Positions 42,910 to 51,896 of a DNA stretch of 52,022 bases are shown piece by piece. The translations under genes and the position numbers were made by a program. Position 1 is the first letter of the stretch; every line of letters begins with the position of its first letter. Source of the stretch: Bordetella parapertussis (lineage in GTDB: Bacteria > Pseudomonadota > Gammaproteobacteria > Burkholderiales > SG8-39); the NCBI GenBank assembly GCA_945862265.1, contig CAMAXP010000031.1, forward strand, positions 1-52,022, in the 5' to 3' direction. The notes below the pieces were generated by a model, which ran no database searches, was not told the origin of the DNA, and worked only from the letters and a program-made list of their open reading frames with translations.

Positions 42910-42955
42910 GGCAGGGTTCTACACGCATTTGCGCCGGTGCGGCCGGCTGCCGGCG

Positions 42956-43539
42956 CTACTCCAGCCGGATCCCCGCCTCGCGAATCACCCCACCCCACTT
43001 CGCGTGCTCGGCACGGATATGCTCTGCAAAACGCTGTGGCGAGCCGCCCATGGGCTCGCTGCCGTCCGCTGCGAGCTTGTCCTGCAGCTCCTTGCTTTTG
43101 AGCGCCTTGCCGACCTCGGCGTTGAGCCGCTCCACGTGCTGACCTCAAAGGTCGGGTATCCGGATTCAGCGACGGTCGGCACCGCGGGAAAGGTGGCCAT
43201 TCGCCTGGTTGCAGTAACCGCGATGGCCCGCAGCCGCCCGGAGGTGACCAGCGTGGACACCGATTGCGAGTTCCCGAAGTAGAAGTCGATCGACCCGCCC
43301 ATGAGGTCGGTCACGGCCGGACCCGCCCCTTTGTACGGGACATGGGCGCATCGAACGGCGCCTTGGCGTACAGCGCCGGATTCAAGGCCAGGTTGGCGGT
43401 CTGGCCCATGGCAATCGTGTAGCCATCGGGCGCCGCCTTGGCGGCCACCTCAAGGCCGATGTTGCCGCCCGCGCCCGGCCGGTTGTCGATCACGAAGACC
43501 CACTTCGTTGCCGCATTGCCTTCGTCCCGATCCTTTGCA
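42956..43539 (-). pseudogene. Decayed TctC/Bug-family solute receptor
   Basis: Three collinear pieces of one Bug receptor in different frames. Upstream part: NRPGAGGNIGLE to PALYAKAPFDA. Middle part: HVPYKGAGPAVTDLMGG to YPTFEVSTW. C-terminal part: RLNAEVGKALKSKELQ to GIRLE-stop. Junction one (~43345) removes roughly 70 codons compared with intact relatives; junction two (~43132) removes about a dozen and shifts frame. The signal peptide and first ~40 residues are also missing, ending against recN. No function expected. Confidence 0.85.
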
Positions 43540-45195
43540 CTACCGGCCGAGCAACTCGGCCGCGTGCTTGCGCGTTGTCGCGGTGATTTCGGTCCCGCCC
43601 AGCATCCGGGCAAGCTCCTCCACCCTGCCCGCACGGTCCAAGCGGGTGACACTGGTGCGCACCTTTAATTTGCCGCCGGCCTTGGCCACCGTCCATTGCG
43701 AATCGCCCTGCGCGGCCACCTGCGGCAGGTGGGTCACGGCCAGCACCTGCCGATCCGACCCCAGCGCCTTGAGGGAGCGCCCCACCACCTCGGCCACGGC
43801 GCCGCCGATGCCGCTGTCGACTTCATCGAACACCAGCGTGGCGACCGGCGAGGACTTGCTCGCCACCATCTGCAACGCGAGGCTGATACGCGAAAGTTCG
43901 CCGCCCGACGCCACCTTGCCCAGCGGCCGCAGCGGGAGGCTGGGGTGCGATGCGACCTCGAAAACAATGTCCTCCAAGCCGTGCGACGCGGGCTCGTCGA
44001 GGGGCTGGAGTCGCACGGCAAAGCGGCCACCCGCCATGGCCAGGTCCTGCATGCCCGCGGTCACGGCTTTCGACAGCGCGCCTCCGGCGGACTTGCGCTT
44101 GTCCGACAGCCGCCGGGCCAGCGCCATGTAGGCCTCGTGCGAAGCCGCCACCTGCTGTTGCAGCGCCTCCGGATTGGCGGCCAGTTCGAGTTCACCAAGC
44201 CTGAGTTTCAGCGCCGTCGCAAGCTGAGGCAGTTCGGCGGGCTTTACCCGGAACTTGCGGCCGGCCGTGTGCAGGGCTTCCGTGCGCGATTCGACCGCGC
44301 GCAGGGCCTCGGGGTCGAGCTCGATCCTGGAAGCGTAGTTGCGCAGCTCGCGGGACGCTTCGCCGACCTGCGCCTCGGCCGAATCGAGCATCTCGACGAT
44401 GGGCCCCAGTACCGCATCGTGTTCGGCCAGCTCGCGCAACTGCGCCGCGACCGCCGACAGCCGGCCAAGCATGGCCCCTTCGGCCTCGGACAATGCCTCG
44501 ATCGAGGACTCCGCCCCGGCGAGCAGGCTGGAGCCGTGCGCAAGGCGCGTGTGCTCCGCCGACAGGGTGTCCCATTCGCCCTCGCCCGGCGCCAGGCGCT
44601 TCAATTCCGTCACCTTGTCCTGCAGGTCGGCGCGCTCCGCCTCGCGCTGCGCATACTGCTCGGCAGCCTCAACAGCCAGCGACTCGAGCCGCTTCCAGGC
44701 GCGCCAGGCCGCACCGGTTTCGCGCCCCAGCCCCTCGATGCCTGCATGCCCGTCGAGCAGCGCGCGCTGCGAGGCCGGCCGCATGAGCGACTGGTGCGCG
44801 TGCTGGCCATGGATGTCGACGAGGAACTCGCCCACCTCGCGCAGCTGCGCAAGCGTCGCCCCGCGGCCGTTCACGAAGGCCCGCGAGCGCCCGGTCCGGT
44901 CGATCACGCGGCGCACGAGGAGCACGCCGGGGTCGCCGGTGAGTTCGTTTTCTTCGAGATAGCCCGCCAGTTCGCTGCCGGCGACGACGTCGAACTCGGC
45001 GGCCAGTTCCGCCCGCTCGGCCGACTCCCGCACCACCCCCGCGTCGGCGCGCCCACCCACCAGCAGTTCGAGGGCGTCGACGAGGATGGACTTGCCGGCG
45101 CCGGTCTCGCCGGTCAGTACCGTGAAGCCCCGGTCAAGTTCAAGCTCGACCGCGTCGACGATGACGAAATCCCGGATTGCGAGCCGGTGCAGCAT
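43540..45195 (-). CDS. recN: DNA repair protein RecN
   Basis: 551 residues, SMC-like. Walker A GETGAGKS (29-36), a central coiled-coil region, and the ABC-type signature region (ASGGELSRISLALQ) with Walker B LVFDEVDSGIGG near the C terminus. Acts at double-strand breaks. ATG 45195 shares one base with the nadK stop. Confidence 0.96.
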   Translation of the reverse strand: MLHRLAIRDFVIVDAVELELDRGFTVLTGETGAGKSILVDALELLVGGRADAGVVRESAERAELAAEFDVVAGSELAGYLEENELTGDPGVLLVRRVIDRTGRSRAFVNGRGATLAQLREVGEFLVDIHGQHAHQSLMRPASQRALLDGHAGIEGLGRETGAAWRAWKRLESLAVEAAEQYAQREAERADLQDKVTELKRLAPGEGEWDTLSAEHTRLAHGSSLLAGAESSIEALSEAEGAMLGRLSAVAAQLRELAEHDAVLGPIVEMLDSAEAQVGEASRELRNYASRIELDPEALRAVESRTEALHTAGRKFRVKPAELPQLATALKLRLGELELAANPEALQQQVAASHEAYMALARRLSDKRKSAGGALSKAVTAGMQDLAMAGGRFAVRLQPLDEPASHGLEDIVFEVASHPSLPLRPLGKVASGGELSRISLALQMVASKSSPVATLVFDEVDSGIGGAVAEVVGRSLKALGSDRQVLAVTHLPQVAAQGDSQWTVAKAGGKLKVRTSVTRLDRAGRVEELARMLGGTEITATTRKHAAELLGR

Positions 45196-46115
45196 CAGCG
45201 GACCGGCGGCGCCTTGTCGAGCGACTCGCTCCAGCGCAGCTTCTCACGCAGCATCACGAAGTAGCTGTAGCCGGGCGGATGGATGAAACGGATCGCCTCT
45301 TCGGATCTTTTCAGGCGCAGGCGATCGCCTTCCGCCATGTCGGCAAGCGCCTGGCCGTCGAAATGCGCGCGTGCATCCACTGCATGCAGCAGCACGATCT
45401 CGATCACGCTGCGGTCGCTGATGCTGACCGGGCGGGCCGAAAGCGTATGCGGATAGAGGGGCACAAGGGCAAACGCCGGAAGCGACGGGTGCAGGATCGG
45501 CCCCTGCGCCGAGAGTGCATAGGCCGTCGACCCCGTAGGCGTGGCGACGATCACCCCGTCGGAACGCTGCGTGTAGACGTACTGGCCATCGATATGGACT
45601 TCGAACTCGATCAGGCGTCCCTGGGAGCCCTTGTTCACCACCGCGTCGTTCAGGGCGAGGGTCTTGAGCAGCACCTTGCCGTCGCGCACGATCTCGGCGT
45701 CGATCAGCGAGCGCTCCTCAATCGAGTACTCGCCTGAAAGGATCGCGCCCATCGAACGCCGCATGTCGTGCAGCGCTATGTCGGTCATGAACCCCAGGCG
45801 CCCCTGGTTGATGCCCACGACGGGCACCCGGTAGCGCACGAGATTGCGCGCTGCCGCAAGCATGGTCCCGTCCCCGCCGACGACCACGGCCAGGTCCGCG
45901 CTGGCGCCGATTTCCGCATAGCTGGCCGCCCTCGCGGCGGCGCCGATGTTGCGCGCCGTCTCCTGCTCGACCATGACGTCGCAGCCGCGCTCGCGCAGGA
46001 ACCCGGCCAAGGCGTGCAGCGACTCGGCGATCTCGGGGCTCTGGAACTTGCCGATCAACGCGATGCGGCGAAAAGCGGGGTCCGAAGCGGCAGGCGGCGA
46101 AGCGTCAGGTTGCAT
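45195..46115 (-). CDS. nadK: NAD kinase
   Basis: 306 residues from ATG 46115; a further upstream frame to 46133 exists but adds no conserved sequence. Motifs: VVGGDGTMLAAAR (catalytic Asp), NDAVVNKG and TPTGSTAYALSAQGP. Makes NADP from NAD and ATP. Overlaps recN by one base and is divergent from hrcA. Confidence 0.95.
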   Translation of the reverse strand: MQPDASPPAASDPAFRRIALIGKFQSPEIAESLHALAGFLRERGCDVMVEQETARNIGAAARAASYAEIGASADLAVVVGGDGTMLAAARNLVRYRVPVVGINQGRLGFMTDIALHDMRRSMGAILSGEYSIEERSLIDAEIVRDGKVLLKTLALNDAVVNKGSQGRLIEFEVHIDGQYVYTQRSDGVIVATPTGSTAYALSAQGPILHPSLPAFALVPLYPHTLSARPVSISDRSVIEIVLLHAVDARAHFDGQALADMAEGDRLRLKRSEEAIRFIHPPGYSYFVMLREKLRWSESLDKAPPVR

Positions 46116-46193
46116 CACTGGATTTAACCACACCCCCCCGGCTAAGTGAACGATGCCCGCGTGGTTCCCCCGCGGATGTGTAGAATGCCCCGC

Positions 46194-47213
46194 ATGCTAG
46201 AAAGACGCGCGCAGGTGCTGCTCAAGACGCTCATCGAGCGTTACATCACCGAGGGCCAGCCGGTGGGGTCGCGCACGCTGTCCAAGTACTCGGGCCTGGA
46301 CCTCTCGCCCGCCACCATCCGCAATGTGATGTCGGACCTGGAGGAGATGGGCTTCATCATCAGCCCGCACACCTCCGCCGGCCGCGTGCCGACGCCGGCC
46401 GGCTACCGCTTCTTCGTCGACACGCTGCTGACCACCAAGCCGCTCGAATCGTCCGAGATCCACCAACTGGAGGACAACCTGCACCCGGACAACCCGCAGC
46501 GGGTCATCCAGTCGGCTTCCGAGCTCCTCTCGCAGCTCACCCAGTTCGCCGGCGTGGTGATGGCCCCGCGCCGCAAGGCGGGTACGTTCCGGCAGATCGA
46601 ATTCCTGCGGCTTTCCGAGAAGCGCGTGCTGCTGATCGTGGTGACGCCTTCAGGCGACGTGCAGAACCGGATCCTGCTCACCGAGCGCGAATACACCGCG
46701 ACCGAGCTGATCGAAGCGGCCAACTACATCAACCAGAACTACTCCGGGCAGAGCTTCGAGGCCGTGCGTGCGCGCCTGCATTCGGAGCTCTCGGCGCTGC
46801 GCCAGGACATGTTTTCCCTGATGAGCGTGGCGCTGGAGGCCGGCGACCGGGCGGTGTCCGAGAACAGCGAGCAGTACGTGATCACCGGCGAGCGCAATTT
46901 GCTGTCGGTGCAGGACCTGTCCTCGGACGTGACGCGCCTCAAGCAGTTGTTCGAGCTGTTCGAGAGAAAGTCGTCCCTGGTGCAGATCCTCGACCTGTCG
47001 CTGCGCGGGCACGGGGTGCAGATCTTCATCGGCGGCGAGACCGGCGTTTCCGCACCCGACGACGTCAGCGTGGTCACCGCGCCCTACACGGTGGACGGCG
47101 AGGTGGTGGGCACCGTGGGGGTGATCGGGCCGACGCGCATGTCCTACGACCGCGTGATCCCGATCGTGGACATCACCGCGAAACTGCTCTCGAGCGCACT
47201 GTCACACCAATAG
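46194..47213 (+). CDS. hrcA: Heat-inducible transcription repressor HrcA
   Basis: 339 residues from ATG 46194 ([10 protein letters not shown]), the family N terminus; ATG 46185 three codons earlier is possible. N-terminal winged helix ([25 protein letters not shown]), then a GAF-like core and dimer domain. Represses groE/dnaK operons through CIRCE sites; no CIRCE element was found in this window. A TAGAAT lies only 8 nt before the ATG, so the leader would be very short if it is the -10. Confidence 0.94.
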   Translation: MLERRAQVLLKTLIERYITEGQPVGSRTLSKYSGLDLSPATIRNVMSDLEEMGFIISPHTSAGRVPTPAGYRFFVDTLLTTKPLESSEIHQLEDNLHPDNPQRVIQSASELLSQLTQFAGVVMAPRRKAGTFRQIEFLRLSEKRVLLIVVTPSGDVQNRILLTEREYTATELIEAANYINQNYSGQSFEAVRARLHSELSALRQDMFSLMSVALEAGDRAVSENSEQYVITGERNLLSVQDLSSDVTRLKQLFELFERKSSLVQILDLSLRGHGVQIFIGGETGVSAPDDVSVVTAPYTVDGEVVGTVGVIGPTRMSYDRVIPIVDITAKLLSSALSHQ

Positions 47214-47229
47214 GAAGGCGCCCTCCCCG

Positions 47230-47322
47230 ATGCATTCCAACGAGCAGCTGATCCAGCGCTTCTACGAGGCTTTTGCCCTGAGCGCCCCGCAGGCTATAGC
47301 CGCCCACGGAAGCAGGAAATGA
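47230..47322 (+). pseudogene. N-terminal remnant of a SnoaL/NTF2-like gene
   Basis: 30-codon frame MHSNEQLIQRFYEAFA..., the typical start of SnoaL-like (NTF2-fold) proteins, which breaks off after about 16 recognisable residues and stops in TGA overlapping the hemH ATG (ATGA). Probably a deletion remnant; it might now serve as a leader peptide coupled to hemH. Confidence 0.5.
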
Positions 47323-48308
47323 AGCCCGGCATCCTCCTCGTCAACCTGGGCACGCCGGCAGCACCGACCACGGCTGCAGTGCGCAGCTTCCTGCGCGAAT
47401 TCCTCGGCGACCCCCGGGTGGTGGAACTCCCGCGGATCATCTGGCTGCCGATCCTGTACGGGATCATCCTCACATTCCGCCCGAAGAAGTCGGCGGAAAA
47501 GTACGCCGAAGTCTGGACGCCGGAGGGCTCGCCTCTGGCAGTGCACACTGCCCGGCAAGCGAAGCTCCTGGCGGGACTGCTCGGCGAGCGCGCCAAGCCC
47601 GGCCCCGGCGTCCCGGTGGAATACGGGATGCGCTACGGCGCGCCATCAATCGCCACCGCCTTCGAAAAACTGCGCAGCGCGGGCTGCACCCGCATCGTCG
47701 TCCTGCCGATGTACCCGCAGTACTCCCGCAGCACCACGGAAAGCGTCCGCGACGCGCTGGACGCCCACGTGAAGACCCTGCCCTCCCCGCCGGGAGTCCG
47801 GTTCGTCGAGCGGTTCAACACCGACGCCGGATACATCGAGGCGCTGGCCAAGCGCGTCCAGCGGCATTGGGAGCAGCATGGTCGCCCGGCCGGTGGTGGC
47901 AAACTATTCATGAGCTTTCACGGCATCCCGAAACGCTCGGTGGAGCGCGGCGACCCCTACGAGCGCGAATGCTTGGAGACGGCCGACCTGCTCGCGAAGC
48001 GCCTCGGGCTTAAGCCGGAAGAGTGGATGGCTACCTTCCAGTCACGGTTCGGCCGCGCCGAGTGGCTGCAGCCCTACACCGAACCGACGCTGATCGAGCA
48101 CGCCAAGGCCGGCCTCAAGCGAGCGGACGTGTTCTGCCCGGGCTTCCCCTCGGACTGCCTGGAGACGCTGGAAGAACTGGGCATGGGCGCCAAAGAGGCG
48201 TTCCTCGAAGCCGGCGGCCAGGAGTTCAACCTGCTGACCTGCCTGAACGAGGACGGGCCGTGGATCGAGGCGCTGGCGGAGATGGGCCTGCGCCCGGCGG
48301 ACAGTTAG
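47319..48308 (+). CDS. hemH: Ferrochelatase
   Basis: 329 residues. Inserts Fe2+ into protoporphyrin IX to make heme. Family signatures: GILLVNLGTPAAP, LPMYPQYS, catalytic His in MSFHGIPKR, the QSRFGRAEWLQPYT loop, and the metal-site acidic run ETLEELG. ATG 47319 is behind AGGAA and overlaps the small frame above. Typical neighbour of hrcA in betaproteobacteria. Confidence 0.96.
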   Translation: MKPGILLVNLGTPAAPTTAAVRSFLREFLGDPRVVELPRIIWLPILYGIILTFRPKKSAEKYAEVWTPEGSPLAVHTARQAKLLAGLLGERAKPGPGVPVEYGMRYGAPSIATAFEKLRSAGCTRIVVLPMYPQYSRSTTESVRDALDAHVKTLPSPPGVRFVERFNTDAGYIEALAKRVQRHWEQHGRPAGGGKLFMSFHGIPKRSVERGDPYERECLETADLLAKRLGLKPEEWMATFQSRFGRAEWLQPYTEPTLIEHAKAGLKRADVFCPGFPSDCLETLEELGMGAKEAFLEAGGQEFNLLTCLNEDGPWIEALAEMGLRPADS

Positions 48309-48353
48309 TCAGCAATCAAAAACGCCTTCAGCACTCGTTGCGGCCGGCGGCGC

Positions 48354-49286
48354 TCAGTCGCGGCCCTGTCTTTTCCTGCTCTTGCGGAGATCTTGATCCA
48401 GCGACCGGGTCAGTTTGGCCATCTCCGCGACTGCTGCCTCCCGGAACGCGGCGGTCACGCGATATGGGGTGCCCGGCCGGCTCAAGATTGCGTAGTCGAG
48501 CGTAATCGCCGGTTCGAACTTGCGGACCGCGAGCAGAGACTTGAAAGCAAGGGCGACCAAAGGATGAACGATGGAAACGCCCACGTTTGCGGCGACCATG
48601 TTGCAGGCCAGGGCGGTCGTGCTGACCTGCAATTGCAGGCGGCGCTTCACGCGCCGTTGGCCGAATACTGCGTCCACCCGATGGCGCAATAGGATGCTCG
48701 GGTCAACGGACACGAACGACTCGTTCGCCAGATCCTCCGCACGAATCGAGGCTTTCCGCGCGAGCGCGTGCTCGAGTGGCAGGACGCACACGGCGGCAAC
48801 CGAGGCGAGCGGGGTCAACACCAATCGTTCGTGCTGAACGGGAAGCGTGACAAAGCCAAGCTCGTAGTGGCCCGTGCCGACGAGTTCTTCGATTCTCCCT
48901 CTGGTCTCGACTTCGAACACGCATCTGACTTGCGGATACTCCGTGGCAAACCGCCTCAATACGGAAGGGATGAGCCCCAAACCAAGCGCCGGCATTGCGC
49001 CGACGCGGATAGTATTTCCGCTGAGGGCGCTGACGTCCTCGGTCTTCGCGGCAAGATCGTCGATCTGGGACAGGATGCGCTCGACGTCCGCGTAGATTGA
49101 CCTGCCTTCTGGAGTCATCACAAGCCGCCCATGCCGCCGGTCGAAGATTCGAACGTTGAACTCTTGTTCGACCTGGTTGATCAGCTTGCTGACCGCAGGC
49201 TGCGTGATGTGCAGCAGTTGGGCCGCTTCTGTCGTCGTTCCTGCGAGGACGAGCGCGCGTAGTGCTTGGAGTTGGCGGATTTTCAT
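48354..49286 (-). CDS. LysR-family transcriptional regulator
   Basis: 310 residues from ATG 49286 (MKIRQLQALRALV). N-terminal winged helix with the recognition region EAAQLLHITQPAVSKLINQVE and a periplasmic-binding-like effector domain (about 90-300). It is divergent from the aldolase/dehydratase/TctC genes with two inverted repeats between, so it almost certainly controls them. The inducer is unknown; a sugar acid is likely. Confidence 0.9.
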   Translation of the reverse strand: MKIRQLQALRALVLAGTTTEAAQLLHITQPAVSKLINQVEQEFNVRIFDRRHGRLVMTPEGRSIYADVERILSQIDDLAAKTEDVSALSGNTIRVGAMPALGLGLIPSVLRRFATEYPQVRCVFEVETRGRIEELVGTGHYELGFVTLPVQHERLVLTPLASVAAVCVLPLEHALARKASIRAEDLANESFVSVDPSILLRHRVDAVFGQRRVKRRLQLQVSTTALACNMVAANVGVSIVHPLVALAFKSLLAVRKFEPAITLDYAILSRPGTPYRVTAAFREAAVAEMAKLTRSLDQDLRKSRKRQGRD

Positions 49287-49322
49287 GGTCGGATGGGCAG
49301 GCCTCTGCGGCGCCAACCGATT

Positions 49323-49341
49323 GTATTCCTCTTTGGAATAC
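49323..49341. promoter_or_regulatory. Inverted repeat 1, candidate LysR site
   Basis: Perfect GTATTCC-N5-GGAATAC, 19 bp, 37 nt upstream of the lysR start. Placement just upstream of the -35 of the divergent operon suits a LysR recognition site. Confidence 0.65.
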
Positions 49342-49369
49342 TTGAAGTCTAAAAATGAACTTTTAGAAT
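49342..49369 (+). promoter_or_regulatory. Promoter of the aldolase-dehydratase-TctC operon
   Basis: TTGAAG (49342-49347), 16-nt spacer, TAGAAT (49364-49369; 5 of 6). 43 nt before the first ATG. Confidence 0.55.
49348..49367. promoter_or_regulatory. Inverted repeat 2, candidate second regulatory site
   Basis: Perfect TCTAAAA-N6-TTTTAGA, overlapping the likely -10 of the aldolase operon. Its arms differ from repeat 1, so a second protein or an activation half-site is possible. Confidence 0.55.
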
Positions 49370-49412
49370 TGAGGCCGCAGGGCTAACATTCGCTCACACT
49401 CGAGGGGAGAAG

Positions 49413-50180
49413 ATGAAAAAGAACCTGCTCAAGTCTGTCTGGCAGAACGGAAAGGTCGTCGTCAACGGTTGGCTGTCGATCCCGAGCGGATTCTCCGCTG
49501 AAGTGATGGCGCAACAGGGCTACGACTCGCTCACTGTCGACCTGCAGCACGGGATGCAAGACTTTCAGTCGGCGCTGCAGTGCTTCCAGGCGATATCGAC
49601 GACCACCGTTGTTCCGCTGGTGCGTGTTCCGTGGCTGGAACCTTCGATCGTCATGAAGTGCCTAGACGCCGGCGCATATGGGGTGGTCTGCCCTCTGGTC
49701 AACACCCGCCAGGACGCGGAAAAGTTTGTGAGCTATTGCCGGTATCCGCCAATTGGCGAGCGCAGCTACGGGCCGAATCGAGTCATGCTTTATGCTGGGT
49801 CGGACTATGCCGATCATGCGGATGAGGAGATCCTCACCATCGCAATGATCGAAACGCCCGAGGCGATCCAGAACCTGGACGCCATCCTGGCCACGCCGGG
49901 TCTGGACGCGGTCTACGTGGGTCCGGCGGACCTTGCGCTGGCATTCGGCCTCAGACCCAGTTTCGAACCGACCGAACCTCGCTTGGTCGAAGCGTTCGAG
50001 AAAGTGGTCGCAGCAGCCCATCGGCACGGCAAGATCCCCGGCATCCACACTGGTAGCGGTGCCTATGCGATCAAGATGGCAAAGATGGGGTATCGCTTCA
50101 TCACGGTATCCAATGATGCGAGGCTGCTCGCGAGCGCGGCGAGCGCCGGCGTTAAAACCCTGCGCGAGGGGCTCGCCTGA
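49413..50180 (+). CDS. HpcH/HpaI-family aldolase
   Basis: 255 residues, ATG 49413 behind GAGGGGAG. Class II pyruvate-type aldolase in the HpcH/HpaI (2-dehydro-3-deoxyglucarate aldolase-like) family. Catalytic His in DLQHGMQD, Arg in VRVPW, metal Glu in AMIETPEA and metal Asp in VGPADLALAFG. It would split a 2-keto-3-deoxy sugar acid to pyruvate and an aldehyde, the step after the dehydratase encoded next. First gene of the LysR-controlled operon. Confidence 0.88.
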   Translation: MKKNLLKSVWQNGKVVVNGWLSIPSGFSAEVMAQQGYDSLTVDLQHGMQDFQSALQCFQAISTTTVVPLVRVPWLEPSIVMKCLDAGAYGVVCPLVNTRQDAEKFVSYCRYPPIGERSYGPNRVMLYAGSDYADHADEEILTIAMIETPEAIQNLDAILATPGLDAVYVGPADLALAFGLRPSFEPTEPRLVEAFEKVVAAAHRHGKIPGIHTGSGAYAIKMAKMGYRFITVSNDARLLASAASAGVKTLREGLA

Positions 50181-50182
50181 CT

Positions 50183-51364
50183 ATGGCCAAGATCGTTGGC
50201 GTCGAGGCGACCGAATTCTCGTATCCGGTGGCAGACCTGGGAATCGACGCCGAAGGGTTTGCCCGCGTTTATGCGCCGGGCACAACGACAGTGATGACCA
50301 ACTGGATCATTGCCATTGAAACCGAAGATGGCGCCCGCGGCGAGTACGCCGCGCAGATGGCCGGAAAGAAGGTCAACCTGGCCCAGGTCCTGCGCTTGGC
50401 GCCCAATCTCATCGGCCGTGATGCGGACCACCGCGAGCTGATCTACGACGATTTCAAGCGAGCGCTACAGGCGGTGGCGCATGTGGGCGTGGGACCGATC
50501 GACATCTGTCTTTGGGATCTGCTCGGCAAGCGCCTGAACGTATCGGTATCCACGCTGCTCGGCGGCTATCGAACCCGGTTGCCTGTATACGCCAGCGCGA
50601 TGCACGGCGATCGCAACGGCGGGCTTTCCGGCCCGGAGCGCGTCCTTGCGTTCGCCGAGCAATGCGCCGCACTCGGCTATCGCGGCTTCAAGTTTCGTGG
50701 CTGGTCAGACGGCGACGCGAAAGAGACGATCGCGACGATCCGCGCGCTGGGCGGCGCTTTGGGCGGCAAGCTGGATCTGATGATTGACCCCGGCGGAGAC
50801 TTGCGTACGTTTGCGGACGCCCTGCGGGTCGGCAGGGCTTGCGACGAAATGGAGTTCTTCTGGTACGAAGACCCTTTGCGCGATTGCGGCACGTCGCAGG
50901 CCGTCCACCGGAAACTGCGTCAGATGATCAGGACGCCATTGTTGATCACCGAGCATGTGCGCGGAGTCGAGCCGAAGGCGGACTGGATCGTTGCCGAAGC
51001 AACGGACTTTGTCAGGGCGGATCCCGAGTTCGATCTCGGCATTACCGGGGCAATGAAGATCGCCCACCTGTCCGAAGCGTTCGGACTCGATGTGGAACTT
51101 CACGGTTGCGGGCCCGCCCACCGGGCCTGCATGTCCGCGATCCGCAACACCAACTATTACGAGTTGGGCCTGGTGGGACCGGCGGTCGGGAACTTCATTT
51201 CTCCTCCCGTCTACGCCTGCGGGTACTCCGATGCTCTGGATGCCGTAGGACCCGGCGGATATGTGCCGGTGCCGACCGGGCCCGGCCTTGGCGTCGTGTA
51301 TGACTGGGAGTTCATCAGGAAAAACACTACTGCGGTTCATCGCTTCAGTAAACAAGACAAATAG
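50183..51364 (+). CDS. Mandelate racemase/enolase-family dehydratase
   Basis: 393 residues, 2 nt after the aldolase gene. Enolase-superfamily fold: capping N-terminal domain, then a barrel with the K-x-R-type segment GFKFRGW, metal ligands in IDPGGD and YEDPL, a third acidic site near RADPEFDLGIT, and His in ELHGCGP. Family members dehydrate acid sugars (gluconate, galactarate and others). Pairing with an HpcH/HpaI aldolase and a TctC receptor supports a sugar-acid pathway. Exact substrate unknown. Confidence 0.85.
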   Translation: MAKIVGVEATEFSYPVADLGIDAEGFARVYAPGTTTVMTNWIIAIETEDGARGEYAAQMAGKKVNLAQVLRLAPNLIGRDADHRELIYDDFKRALQAVAHVGVGPIDICLWDLLGKRLNVSVSTLLGGYRTRLPVYASAMHGDRNGGLSGPERVLAFAEQCAALGYRGFKFRGWSDGDAKETIATIRALGGALGGKLDLMIDPGGDLRTFADALRVGRACDEMEFFWYEDPLRDCGTSQAVHRKLRQMIRTPLLITEHVRGVEPKADWIVAEATDFVRADPEFDLGITGAMKIAHLSEAFGLDVELHGCGPAHRACMSAIRNTNYYELGLVGPAVGNFISPPVYACGYSDALDAVGPGGYVPVPTGPGLGVVYDWEFIRKNTTAVHRFSKQDK

Positions 51365-51375
51365 GAGACACTTGA

Positions 51376-51888
51376 ATGGGAACCAGCGGCTTTCTCAAAC
51401 TAATTAGCCTGTGCGCATGCGCACTCGGTCTCGTGGCGCCAGCGGCCGCTCAGCCGTTCCCCTCCCGCCCCGTGACCATGGTGGTTCCCTATGCGCCGGG
51501 GGGCGGCGCCGACATCATCGCGCGCCTGTTGGCCGATGCGATGAAAGCGCACCTCGGTCAGCCCGTGATCGTGACCAACCGGCCCGGTGGCCAGGGGACG
51601 ATCGGCACCGCGGAAGTGATCCAGGGGCGACCCGACGGGTACACGATTGCTCTCTCTGCAGTCGCGACCCTCACAGTGCAACCGCATCGCCAGGATCTGC
51701 CCTACAACACGCCGGACGACTACGAGCCGATCATAAAGGCGGCCAACTTGCCGATCATGTTTTCGGTGCACGCCGCCACACCTTGGAAGACGATGAAAGA
51801 GGCGCTCGACTTCATCCGCGCCAACCCGGGCAAGATTCGCGTCGGATCCCCCGGCAACGGTTCGATGGGGCACCTTACGCTAGTGTAG
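51376..51888 (+). pseudogene. TctC/Bug-family receptor truncated by IS630
   Basis: A normal start (ATG 51376, AGGAGAC upstream) and signal peptide (about 1-25, cleaved after AAA), then the Bug fold: FPSRPVTMVVPYAPGGGAD, NRPGGQGTIG, GRPDGYTI. It is intact to SPGNGSMGHLT (about residue 168 of an expected ~320) and then runs into the IS terminal repeat and stops at 51886-51888 (TAG inside the repeat). The C-terminal lobe is lost, so ligand capture should fail. Confidence 0.9.
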
Positions 51889-51896
51889 TGCTTCGT
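51880..51896 (+). repeat. IS630 terminal inverted repeat (left end)
   Basis: ctagtgtagtgcttcgt, the exact inverse of 132-148. The TA at 51881-51882 is the presumed target duplication inside CTAG. Confidence 0.85.

Noticed and set aside
42910..42955. A manganese (yybP-ykoY) riboswitch upstream of the TMEM165-family gene
   Set aside because: The space before the Bug pseudogene is only about 46 bp and no conserved riboswitch core is visible.
46116..46193. CIRCE operator in front of hrcA
   Set aside because: No TTAGCACTC-N9-GAGTGCTAA-like inverted repeat is present in the gap or elsewhere that I could see.
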